From: DATILI01 sp035476635
GTDB lineage: Bacteria; Pseudomonadota; Gammaproteobacteria; Burkholderiales; Burkholderiaceae_C
Direction of reading: 5' to 3'
Length of the DNA: 5,721 nt
Assembly: GCA_035476635.1 (NCBI GenBank)
Contig: DATILI010000252.1
Location: forward strand, 1 to 5,721
The notes beneath the pieces were generated by a model that saw only the letters and a list, made by a program, of their open reading frames with translations, was not told the origin of the DNA and made no database searches. This document shows positions 1 through 5,721 of the stretch, piece by piece. How positions within the stretch are numbered: the first letter of the stretch is position 1; each line of letters opens with the position of its first letter. Position numbers and translations under genes: made by a program.

Positions 1-1
1 G

Positions 2-814
2 CTGTCCGGCTCCGCAGGCGACCTGGTGGCCACCCAACTGGTGTTGCAGCTGCAGCAGCAGCGCCTGGAAATCGCGCATGCCGCGCCCTGGCTGCAAAAC
101 TCCAGCCTGCAGGCGGACGCGCAAACCTTTGCCATCTTCGCCGGCCGCCAGGAGCAAATTGCGCATGCGCTCAAGTCGCTGACCGTCATGGGCATCCAGG
201 CATTGGGCGTGGTCTACGCCTCGCAGCAGGAGCAGGCCGCGTACCGCGAGGATGTGGAACGCATCGCGGCCAGCCTGCAGCTCAAGGTCGTGCCGTTTCG
301 CCCCACCACTGACCTGCGGCAATTGGGCCAGCAATTGAACGCGGCCACGCCAGCCGTCCTGCTGTTCATGGGCGGTACGCCCGAACTTGTGCAGTTCACG
401 CAAGGCCTGGAAAAGCAAAGCCGCCAGCGCTACGTGATTGCCCTGGGCGACGTGAACCTGCAGACCTTGCAGCAAATGGGCGCCGCGCGCCATACAGCCG
501 TGATCGCAACCCAACCCGTGCCGATGGTGACGGCCAGCCTGCCTGTGGTGCGTGCCTACCGCGACACGCTGGCCCGCCTGTTCGACGAACCGCCCGCATC
601 GCTGAGCCTGGCCGGCTTCATTGCGGCCCGCTATACCTATGAGGTTCTGAGCGAAGTCGATGGCGTGCCGACGCGGCACAACGTTCTGGCGGCCTTCCAG
701 CGTCGTGCGAATGCAGACCTGGGGGGCTTTCGGGTTGGCACAGGCGCGCAGCATCGCGCCAGCGCCTACGTCACGCAAAGCATGCTGACGGCCGATGGCC
801 GCGTGATCGGCTGA
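2..814 (+). CDS. Periplasmic substrate-binding protein, branched-chain amino-acid ABC class (5' end outside window)
   Basis: The reading frame is already open at base 2 and ends in TGA at 812-814, so 270 C-terminal residues are seen. The GTG at 26 is only an internal codon. The family is usually about 380-400 residues with a signal peptide, so roughly the first third is missing. The visible part shows the alternating strand/helix pattern of the type 1 periplasmic binding fold: a GVVYAS strand near 206-223, a VLLFMGG strand near 356-376, and a C-terminal helix with SLAGFIAARYTYEVL (605-649), which matches the 'G..a...leal' helix typical of Leu/Ile/Val-binding-like receptors. Its expected role is to bind a small ligand in the periplasm for an ABC importer or as a sensor. 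No permease or ATPase gene lies downstream; the next gene is ppx. The ligand cannot be told from the sequence. The family call is fairly secure, the transport role less so. Confidence 0.8.
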   Translation: MSGSAGDLVATQLVLQLQQQRLEIAHAAPWLQNSSLQADAQTFAIFAGRQEQIAHALKSLTVMGIQALGVVYASQQEQAAYREDVERIAASLQLKVVPFRPTTDLRQLGQQLNAATPAVLLFMGGTPELVQFTQGLEKQSRQRYVIALGDVNLQTLQQMGAARHTAVIATQPVPMVTASLPVVRAYRDTLARLFDEPPASLSLAGFIAARYTYEVLSEVDGVPTRHNVLAAFQRRANADLGGFRVGTGAQHRASAYVTQSMLTADGRVIG

Positions 815-853
815 ATGCTCGCGCTTGTCTCCAGCGAACAGGCGCCGCGCGAA

Positions 854-862
854 TGCTATGCT
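854..862 (+). promoter_or_regulatory. Possible extended -10 promoter element for ppx
   Basis: Bases 854-862 read TGCTATGCT, an extended -10 (TGn followed by TATGCT). It lies about 27 bases before the preferred ppx start at 890. No convincing -35 hexamer sits 16-18 bases upstream; TTGTCT at 825-830 is too far away. If used, it would give a short leader beginning near 868-870. This is a weak pattern match only. Confidence 0.3.
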
Positions 863-889
863 GGGCGCAGCAACAGCAGCAGCAAACCA

Positions 890-2404
890 ATGCAACACGG
901 AACACTACTAGCCGCTGTCGACCTGGGCTCCAACAGCTTTCGCCTCGAAATTGGTCGCTACGACCACGGGCAGATCCACCGCACCGAATACCTCAAGGAA
1001 ACGGTGCGCCAGGGCAATGGCCTCGATGAAAACCGCAATCTGAAAGCCGAAGCCATGCAGCGCGGCTGGGATTGCCTCGCGCGCTTCGGCGAGCGCCTGG
1101 CCGGCTTTCGCAAGGCCCAGGTGCGCGCCGTCGCCACCCAGACCCTGCGCGAGGCGCGCAACCGCGACGAATTCCTAGTACGCGCCCACAAGGTGCTGGG
1201 TTTTCCGATCGATGTGGTCTCGGGCCGCGAGGAAGCGCGCCTGATCTACCAGGGTGTGGCGCATCTGCTGCCGCAGTCCGACGAACGCCGCCTGGTGGTG
1301 GACATCGGCGGCCGCTCCACCGAACTGATCCTGGGCCAGGGCTTCAATGCCGAGGTGATGGAGTCCTATCGCGTGGGCAGCGTCGCCTGGTCAATGAAGT
1401 ATTTTGCCGACGGGCAGTTCAGCACCCAGGCCTTCCAGGCGGCCGAGATCGCCGCCAAGGCGGTACTTGACGAAGCCTTGAATGCCTACCGGCCCGAGAA
1501 CTGGGACGTCGCCTACGGCTCTTCCGGCACGATCGGCGCGGTCGGCGATGTGCTGACAGCTGCCGGCTGGCCGCGCGGCGTGGTCACGCGCGATGGGTTG
1601 GAGTGGCTGGTCGACCGCATGCTCAAGGCCCAGAGCGCGGACCGACTGCGCCTGGACGGTATGAAGGACGACCGCCGTGCGGTGATCGGCGGCGGCGTCA
1701 GCGTCTTGCGCGCGGTGTTCGATCTGTTGGGCATCGAGCAGATGGCGGCGGCCGATGGCGCGCTGCGCCATGGCGTGCTCTACGACCTCTTGGAACGCGA
1801 GCAGAACGACACCGACCTGCGCTCCGCCTCAGTGCAGCGCCTGGCGCTGAAATTCCAGGTGGATGTGGCGCAGACCCAGCGCATTGCGCGTCTCGCAAGC
1901 CATTTCTTCGGCCAGCTGCAGGCGGGTACCGGCATGCCGGCCGCGGACCTGGAGCGCTACCAGCGCAAGCTGCACTGGGCCGCCCAGCTGCATGAGATCG
2001 GCTGCCTGGTTTCTCACAGCGACTACCACAAGCACGGCGCCTACATCCTGGACAACACCGATGCGCCCGGCTTCGCGCTGCCCGAACTGCACCGCCTGGG
2101 CCAATTGGTACTTGGCCACCGCGGCAAGCTGCGCAAGCTGGACGTCGATTTTTCCGACACCGTGTTCATCCAGCAACTGCTCAGCCTGCGGCTGGCCGTG
2201 CTGCTGTGCCACGCACGGCGCGACCCGGACATCAAGGGGCTGCAGTTGGCGCCCCAGCCCAGCCTGGCGCGCAGCTTCGCGCTCAGCTGGCGAGGCGGCT
2301 GGCCCGAGGCGTTTCCGCAATCCGCGCACCTGCTGCGCGAGGAAGTGCTGGCGTGGCAGAAAACGCCCTGGGCGCTGCAACTGGCGGCTGCTCAGAAGCT
2401 GTGA
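890..2404 (+). CDS. ppx: Exopolyphosphatase (Ppx/GppA family)
   Basis: The product hydrolyses terminal phosphates from inorganic polyphosphate in the cytoplasm (and may act on pppGpp, as the family includes GppA). From ATG 890 it has 504 residues, close to E. coli Ppx (513). The first ASKHA phosphate loop is DLGSNSFR (11-18). SGREEARLIY (111-120) carries the conserved catalytic glutamate region. The second phosphate loop is VVDIGGRSTEL (136-146), followed by YGSSGTIGA (209-217) and DGALRHGVLYDL (289-300). The C-terminal part (about 315-504) is the HD-like helical domain with LHEIG (367-371), SHSDYHKHGAYIL (375-387) and LVLGHRGKLRK (406-416). The frame is open back to an ATG at 815, directly after the upstream stop, but those 25 extra residues are polar and unlike the family, whose N-terminus is a short M-x-x-G-T-L-L-A-A-V-D-L-G-S-N-S; hence 890. 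No clear Shine-Dalgarno precedes either start. The 3' end overlaps the convergent porin gene. No ppk is seen in the window. Confidence 0.95.
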   Translation: MQHGTLLAAVDLGSNSFRLEIGRYDHGQIHRTEYLKETVRQGNGLDENRNLKAEAMQRGWDCLARFGERLAGFRKAQVRAVATQTLREARNRDEFLVRAHKVLGFPIDVVSGREEARLIYQGVAHLLPQSDERRLVVDIGGRSTELILGQGFNAEVMESYRVGSVAWSMKYFADGQFSTQAFQAAEIAAKAVLDEALNAYRPENWDVAYGSSGTIGAVGDVLTAAGWPRGVVTRDGLEWLVDRMLKAQSADRLRLDGMKDDRRAVIGGGVSVLRAVFDLLGIEQMAAADGALRHGVLYDLLEREQNDTDLRSASVQRLALKFQVDVAQTQRIARLASHFFGQLQAGTGMPAADLERYQRKLHWAAQLHEIGCLVSHSDYHKHGAYILDNTDAPGFALPELHRLGQLVLGHRGKLRKLDVDFSDTVFIQQLLSLRLAVLLCHARRDPDIKGLQLAPQPSLARSFALSWRGGWPEAFPQSAHLLREEVLAWQKTPWALQLAAAQKL

Positions 2405-3426
2405 CGGATGCCGATGTCGAAGCCGCTGGAGCTGCCGCCCAGCGCGGTGCCGCTGGCTGCCAGGCCCTGCACGCCAATTGCGCGCTGCGCGCCGGCACTG
2501 TTCTTCAAGCGCGCGACAGCGGCATAGACCTGGGTGCGCTTGGACAGGTTGTAGCCGTAGCCCACGGCCAGCTTGCGCCAGTCCGCGTTGCTTGAAGAGG
2601 TGTCGTAGCGGCTGAGCTGCGCGCGCAGCTCGCCCGCGCCCAGCGGTGCGGTCAGGCCCAGTTGCACGGCGGTGATCTTGCTCGTGCCTTTCTTTTCCGA
2701 CGCCCACAGCAGCATCGGCTTGACCACGCCAAAGTCGTAGGAGGCGCCCAGGTTGTTGATCTTGACATCGTCGGCGCTGGTCGCGCCCTTGAGCTTGCCC
2801 GTCGCCAGCGACGCATTCACCGGCCCGCCTCGGTAGCCAAAGCGGCCGCCCAGATAGTCGCCTTGCTTGGAATTGGCAGCCGACGAGAGCTGCTCGCCGA
2901 ACACATATTGCACCTGCCCATAAAAGCCGCCGAGATCGCGCGGCAGGAAGTAGCTCAGCGCATTGTTCACCTGGATCGGCGCGCCCAGCATGATGAAGGA
3001 CATGGTGCCGCCCACGCCGTTGGTCAGGAACGGATCGAAGATCAGCGTGTTGAGGAATGTCGCGGCGTCATCGCGGCCCAGGCGCGCTTCGCCGAAGGCG
3101 CCGGAGAGGCTGACGGTGGAGCGGCGGTTGAAGCTGAAAGCCCCGTTGGATTTGCCCGCGCCCGAATCGACGTCCAGGCCCCCTTCCAGCCAGAAGCTGG
3201 CGGCCAGACCACCGCCAAGATCCTCCGTGCCGCGAAATCCCAGGCGGCTGATGTTGGCGCCGCCGGTGGACAAGCCGGTCCTGGACACGCCCACTCCGGA
3301 CACGCGCGCCACGCCGGCGTCGACCACGCCGAACAAGGTCACGGACGACTGCGCACAAGCGCTGCCCGCAGCGGTGATGCCGGCCACGGCGGCCAAAGCG
3401 GAAATCGCGATCAGGTTTTTTTTCAT
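2392..3426 (-). CDS. Trimeric beta-barrel porin (Gram-negative general porin, Omp32-like)
   Basis: This is an outer-membrane diffusion channel of the betaproteobacterial porin family; the 344-residue precursor is near the size of Omp32-type porins. Residues 1-25 form a classic signal peptide (MKKN, then a hydrophobic Ala-rich stretch, then ACA), with cleavage predicted before Gln26 and a mature protein of about 319 residues. The mature start QSSVTLFGVVDAGV is the typical first strand. SRLGFRGTEDLGGGL (60-74) and FNRRSTVSLSGAFGEARLGR (99-118) are family hallmarks and precede the constriction loop L3 (about 119-150). YNLSKRTQVYAA (292-303) and the final strand GFDIGIRHSF end in the C-terminal Phe required by the BAM assembly machinery. 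The start at 3426 is supported by a strong GGAGGAG site. It lies downstream of the oxygenase/reductase genes on the same strand, so it may admit their substrate; this is inference. Selectivity cannot be read from the sequence. The stop lies inside the ppx coding end. Confidence 0.93.
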   Translation of the reverse strand: MKKNLIAISALAAVAGITAAGSACAQSSVTLFGVVDAGVARVSGVGVSRTGLSTGGANISRLGFRGTEDLGGGLAASFWLEGGLDVDSGAGKSNGAFSFNRRSTVSLSGAFGEARLGRDDAATFLNTLIFDPFLTNGVGGTMSFIMLGAPIQVNNALSYFLPRDLGGFYGQVQYVFGEQLSSAANSKQGDYLGGRFGYRGGPVNASLATGKLKGATSADDVKINNLGASYDFGVVKPMLLWASEKKGTSKITAVQLGLTAPLGAGELRAQLSRYDTSSSNADWRKLAVGYGYNLSKRTQVYAAVARLKNSAGAQRAIGVQGLAASGTALGGSSSGFDIGIRHSF

Positions 3427-3433
3427 GAAATTT

Positions 3434-3440
3434 CTCCTCC
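3434..3440 (-). promoter_or_regulatory. Strong Shine-Dalgarno of the porin gene
   Basis: On the minus strand GGAGGAG lies 7 bases before the ATG at 3426. This near-perfect anti-16S match fixes the porin start and fits high translation of an abundant outer-membrane protein. The upstream genes of the cluster have weaker sites. Confidence 0.85.
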
Positions 3441-3462
3441 AGCAATGCTTGCCGGTTTGTGG

Positions 3463-3499
3463 TTGGCCAAAGAAATCCCCGGCTCCGGGATGGGGCCAA
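3463..3499 (-). other. Nested inverted repeat in the reductase-porin gap
   Basis: In the 96-base gap between the reductase stop and the porin start, TTGGCC (3463-3468) pairs with GGCCAA (3494-3499). Inside it, ATCCC (3475-3479) pairs with GGGAT (3487-3491) around a 7-base loop. The internal loop is asymmetric (6 versus 2 bases). On the minus strand no U-run follows, so it is not a canonical intrinsic terminator. It could be a partial terminator, an mRNA stability hairpin separating the operon from the porin message, or an operator. It may also be chance in GC-rich DNA. Confidence 0.35.
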
Positions 3500-3522
3500 G
3501 GGAACGGAACGGGAAAATGAAA

Positions 3523-4482
3523 CTAAAGATCGAGAGTCAGCGTGCTGCTCTTGCAGCCGGAAACGCAGACCATCATGGCCTTGTTGGAGGCGCGCTCCTT
3601 GGGCGAAAGCACTGAATCGCGGTGGTCGGGCTCACCCGCGAGAACTCGCGTTTCGCAAGTGCCGCAGACACCCTCGCTGCAGCTGTAGTCCACCGCGATG
3701 CCGGCATCGAGCAAGGTATTGAGCAGCGATTTTTCCGGCGTGATGGTGATGGTGCGGCCGCTCTTGCGCAGCTCCACGGTGTAGGTCGAACGGGCATCCG
3801 ATGCCGCGGCCACCTCCACGGCGGCAAAGCGCTCGATGTGCGCATTCTCATGGCCGAGCGTGGCGCAGATCTTCTCGAACGCATCGAGCATGACCGTCGG
3901 CCCGCAGGCGTAGTAGTGCGTCTGCGCATCCGGCGCCCGCTTGCCCAGCAGGGCCTGCAGATCGGGCGGGCCGCCCCTCTCGCTGTCGAAGTGCAGGTGC
4001 GTGGAAATGCCCAGCGCCTCAAGCTCGGCCACGAAGGCGGCGCTTTCCCGAGCGCGCGCGAAGTACATGAGCTCGAACGAAGCCCCGAGCGCCTTCAGCC
4101 GCCGCGCCATGCACAGGATCGGCGTGATGCCGATGCCGCCGGCGATCAGCACCGTGTGCCCGGCCTCTTCGCGCAGCGGAAAATTGTTGCGCGGCGCGGA
4201 GATCGGCAAGCGCATGCCGACACGCAACTGCTCATGCACGCAGCGCGAGCCGCCGCGGCTGGCGCGGTCGCGCAGCACGCCGATGACATAGCGCCCGCGC
4301 TCCTCGCTGCCATTGCACAGCGAATAGTTGCGCACCATGCCGTTGGGCAAGTGCAGGTCGATGTGCGCACCGGCGTCGAACGCCGGGAACTCGGTCGAAC
4401 CGGGTACCGGGCGCAGTTCGATGCTGATCACGTCGTCCGCCTCGAAGCGCATGGTGTGGACGAAGGCGTTCAAAGTACTCAT
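3523..4482 (-). CDS. Rieske oxygenase reductase, phthalate dioxygenase reductase/VanB type (FMN, NAD, 2Fe-2S)
   Basis: This cytoplasmic electron-transfer protein would pass electrons from NAD(P)H through FMN and a 2Fe-2S cluster to the partner oxygenase. At 319 residues it is full length for the family. The order is flavin domain, nucleotide domain, then ferredoxin at the C-terminus, which defines the PDR/VanB group. RNYSL (51-55) is the flavin-binding motif, typical of FMN in this group. GGIGITP (115-121) and YACGP (191-195) belong to the NAD-binding domain. The plant-type ferredoxin has Cys268, Cys273, Cys276 and Cys306 (C-x4-C-x2-C-x29-C), all intact, so it should be functional. The start at 4482 gives the usual family N-terminus; the Shine-Dalgarno there is weak. 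It begins 30 bases after the oxygenase stop, so it is almost certainly in the same operon, possibly translationally coupled. The stop is TAG at 3523-3525. Family and role are secure; the substrate of the complete system is unknown. Confidence 0.95.
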   Translation of the reverse strand: MSTLNAFVHTMRFEADDVISIELRPVPGSTEFPAFDAGAHIDLHLPNGMVRNYSLCNGSEERGRYVIGVLRDRASRGGSRCVHEQLRVGMRLPISAPRNNFPLREEAGHTVLIAGGIGITPILCMARRLKALGASFELMYFARARESAAFVAELEALGISTHLHFDSERGGPPDLQALLGKRAPDAQTHYYACGPTVMLDAFEKICATLGHENAHIERFAAVEVAAASDARSTYTVELRKSGRTITITPEKSLLNTLLDAGIAVDYSCSEGVCGTCETRVLAGEPDHRDSVLSPKERASNKAMMVCVSGCKSSTLTLDL

Positions 4483-4512
4483 GGCATATGCTCGAAAGAG
4501 GCTTGAGTCCGC

Positions 4513-5541
4513 TCAGGCCGGCGTTGCAGCCGCCTCCAGTTGCTCGGTGGCCAGCTTGCGCAGCAGCCGGCGCAGCCGCACCAGGCCGATGTCGTGCTGG
4601 TACAGGTGCTCGTACTGGTTGGCATCGGGCTCCATCTGCTCCAGCATCACGCGGTCCTGCTCCAGCACGGCCCAGTGGCGCGCTTCCAGCCGGTTGCGGT
4701 ACAGGAAGCGCCAGGTATCGCGCTGCCATGCCGACACCTTGCGGCAACGCCAGAAGAACACGCTGCACAGGTTCTCTTTGATCGGCGTGGCGCAGGCGAT
4801 GATGGCGAAGTTGCCACCGGGGCCGCCGGTCTTGGGGTACGGAATTTCCAGCCGCATCCAGTGCACGCCGGTGCTGCCCCACTCCGTCCAGTCGAAATTG
4901 ACGCCGCGCTGGCCGACCTTCTCGAACACGAAGCCGGTGTCGGTATCGCGGACCTGGAAGGTGGCGGTGCTGTCGCCCTCGGCCATCGAATGCGACTGCT
5001 TGTGCAGGAAGGTTCCATGCATCGGGTCCATCACGTTGTCGATGGCGTAGCGGTAGTCGCCCTTCCACTCGGCATAGCAAAGGAAGTGCGAGTACTCGGG
5101 CGAGCCCAGCTCCTCGGGCAAGCTCATCGGCGGCGGCGTGTCGATGTTGGTGTCGCTGTTGTAGAAGAACACGGCGCCGAACGCTTCCTGCACATGAAAG
5201 GCCAGCGCCGCGCGCGAACCTTCCAGCTTGCAGCCGGGGCTGCCCGGCACCTTGGTCACGGTGCCATCGCAGCGCACTTCCACGCCGTGGTAGGGGCAGG
5301 CCAGCCGGTCACCCAGCACCACGCCTTGCGACAGCGGCGCGCCACGGTGCGGGCAATGGTCTTCCAGCGCATGCAAGGTGCCGGTGGCATCGCGCCACAG
5401 CGCGATTTTCTTGCCCAGGCGGCGCAGGGATACGGGCCGCTCGCCGATGAAATCCGATGGGCAGATCGGGTGCCAGAGGTTCTTCAGGCCGTCCCGCAGC
5501 ACGGCATCGGCCGGGTCTTTGGCGAAGGAAATCGTGTTCAT
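4513..5541 (-). CDS. Rieske non-heme iron oxygenase alpha subunit (aromatic ring-hydroxylating or demethylating type)
   Basis: This is the terminal oxygenase of a two-component system, activating O2 at a mononuclear iron to hydroxylate or dealkylate a substrate. The Rieske centre is CPHRG (Cys63, His65) and CPYHG (Cys82, His85), with the standard C-x-H-x16-C-x2-H spacing. The catalytic site is DNVMDPMHGTFLH (168-180): Asp172, the bridging residue, with His175 and His180 (D-x2-H-x4-H). A carboxylate third ligand is expected near LEQDR (Asp296); that assignment is tentative. At 342 residues it is in the size range of vanillate demethylase VanA and toluenesulfonate monooxygenase TsaM, and shorter than phthalate or terephthalate dioxygenase alpha subunits. 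No beta-subunit gene is seen, which fits the homo-oligomeric class. The start at 5541 has an AAGGGGA site directly after the preceding small gene's stop. The reductase gene follows. The sequence does not identify the substrate; reaction class and pairing are well supported. Confidence 0.94.
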   Translation of the reverse strand: MNTISFAKDPADAVLRDGLKNLWHPICPSDFIGERPVSLRRLGKKIALWRDATGTLHALEDHCPHRGAPLSQGVVLGDRLACPYHGVEVRCDGTVTKVPGSPGCKLEGSRAALAFHVQEAFGAVFFYNSDTNIDTPPPMSLPEELGSPEYSHFLCYAEWKGDYRYAIDNVMDPMHGTFLHKQSHSMAEGDSTATFQVRDTDTGFVFEKVGQRGVNFDWTEWGSTGVHWMRLEIPYPKTGGPGGNFAIIACATPIKENLCSVFFWRCRKVSAWQRDTWRFLYRNRLEARHWAVLEQDRVMLEQMEPDANQYEHLYQHDIGLVRLRRLLRKLATEQLEAAATPA

Positions 5542-5546
5542 GGAAG

Positions 5547-5553
5547 TCCCCTT
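5547..5553 (-). promoter_or_regulatory. Shine-Dalgarno of the oxygenase gene, abutting the upstream stop
   Basis: On the minus strand AAGGGGA lies 5 bases before the ATG at 5541 and immediately after the TGA (5554-5556) of the small upstream gene. This layout suggests translational coupling: ribosomes ending the small gene would be placed on the oxygenase start. Confidence 0.7.
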
Positions 5554-5721
5554 TCAGGTGCCCAGGCGCGCCATCAGCGCCTGGAAGTTCTGCTCGGTCC
5601 AGGGCCCGCCGTTCTCGCTGGCCGGGCCGGTGCGGTTCAGGTGCGCCACGAGTTCGGGCAGCGTGTGCGCGCCTTCGCCGAAGGCGCGCTCGATCGCGTC
5701 GCCCAGCAGGTCTTCGAACAT
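5554..5721 (-). CDS. Small recombinase-like helix-turn-helix protein upstream of the oxygenase (reaches window edge)
   Basis: An open frame runs from ATG at 5721, the last base of the window, to TGA at 5554-5556, giving 55 residues. It is acidic at first (MFEDLLGDAIERAFGEG) and then has LPELVAHLNRTG (21-32), GGPWTEQNF (38-46) and QALMARLG (47-54). The order 'helix, A-x-x-LN-x-x-G, short turn, G-G-x-W-T, helix' matches the helix-turn-helix 'recombinase' segment of large serine recombinases, here with no catalytic domain. I recall small 'recombinase-like HTH' proteins beside Rieske oxygenase genes in proteobacteria; that is memory, not a search. The gap to the oxygenase start is 12 bases, so it is in the same operon. 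Codon use is as GC-biased as in its neighbours, supporting a real gene. The ATG may be internal, because the frame may continue beyond the window. A role in regulating or assisting the oxygenase is speculation. Confidence 0.68.
   Translation of the reverse strand: MFEDLLGDAIERAFGEGAHTLPELVAHLNRTGPASENGGPWTEQNFQALMARLGT

Noticed and set aside
869..887. CAG-rich short repeat before ppx
   Set aside because: Only a few imperfect CAG/CAA units in GC-rich DNA; too short to call a tandem repeat or slippage tract.
2380..2460. Possible bidirectional terminator at the ppx/porin junction
   Set aside because: Short GC-rich complementary pieces (GCCGCT/AGCGGC type) occur, but none forms a clear stem followed by a T-run on either strand.
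1829..2707. Long minus-strand open frame of 292 codons across the ppx end and the porin end
   Set aside because: It is antisense to two well-supported genes, has low-complexity Arg/Gln/Ala-rich content with no recognisable motif, and is explained by GC codon bias.
2662..3615. Plus-strand open frame of 317 codons opposite the porin
   Set aside because: It mirrors the porin gene in antisense, its composition is His/Ala/Gly-rich without a family pattern, and it runs through the porin signal peptide and ribosome site.
3622..4506. Plus-strand open frame of 294 codons opposite the reductase
   Set aside because: It is antisense to the reductase, whose FMN, NAD and 2Fe-2S motifs are all intact; the opposite frame shows no domain.
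4328..5050. Plus-strand open frame of 240 codons opposite the oxygenase and reductase
   Set aside because: It is a Ser/Arg-rich shadow frame of the Rieske oxygenase gene with no motif or ribosome site.
1..5721. CRISPR array, tRNA or rRNA gene, insertion sequence, integration site
   Set aside because: I saw no repeat-spacer pattern, cloverleaf, transposase frame or flanking direct repeats. The recombinase-like small gene lacks a catalytic domain and is not evidence of a mobile element by itself.

Overview
This is a GC-rich window with tightly packed genes and strongly biased third codon positions. It looks like a chromosomal segment of a betaproteobacterium of the order Burkholderiales, most likely Comamonadaceae or a close relative. 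The evidence is a neisserial/Omp32-type trimeric porin, a Ppx of the Burkholderiales kind, and a two-component Rieske oxygenase system of a type common in these bacteria. The assignment rests on protein character alone; no rRNA or tRNA is present.

Left part, plus strand (1-2404). The window opens inside a gene for a periplasmic substrate-binding protein of the branched-chain amino-acid (type 1 fold) class and holds its last 270 codons. An exopolyphosphatase gene (ppx) follows; its start is best placed at 890, leaving a 75-base leader with a possible extended -10 promoter.

Right part, minus strand (5721 down to 2392). Four genes run leftward: a small protein that resembles the C-terminal helix-turn-helix/'recombinase' module of large serine recombinases without any catalytic domain (5554-5721, reaching the window edge); a Rieske non-heme iron oxygenase alpha subunit (4513-5541); its FMN/NAD/2Fe-2S reductase of the phthalate dioxygenase reductase/VanB type (3523-4482); and a general porin (2392-3426). 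The first three are spaced by 12 and 30 bases and are almost certainly one operon. The porin follows after 96 bases, has its own strong ribosome binding site and no obvious promoter, and may be cotranscribed. The porin and ppx converge and their coding ends overlap by 13 bases.

How the genes could work together: the reductase would take electrons from NADH through FMN and a plant-type 2Fe-2S centre to the Rieske centre of the oxygenase, which would hydroxylate or O/N-dealkylate a substrate that the sequence does not identify. The porin could admit that substrate, often an anionic aromatic, through the outer membrane. The small HTH-like protein has no evident role. Its position immediately upstream of the oxygenase gene makes it the least understood element of the window.
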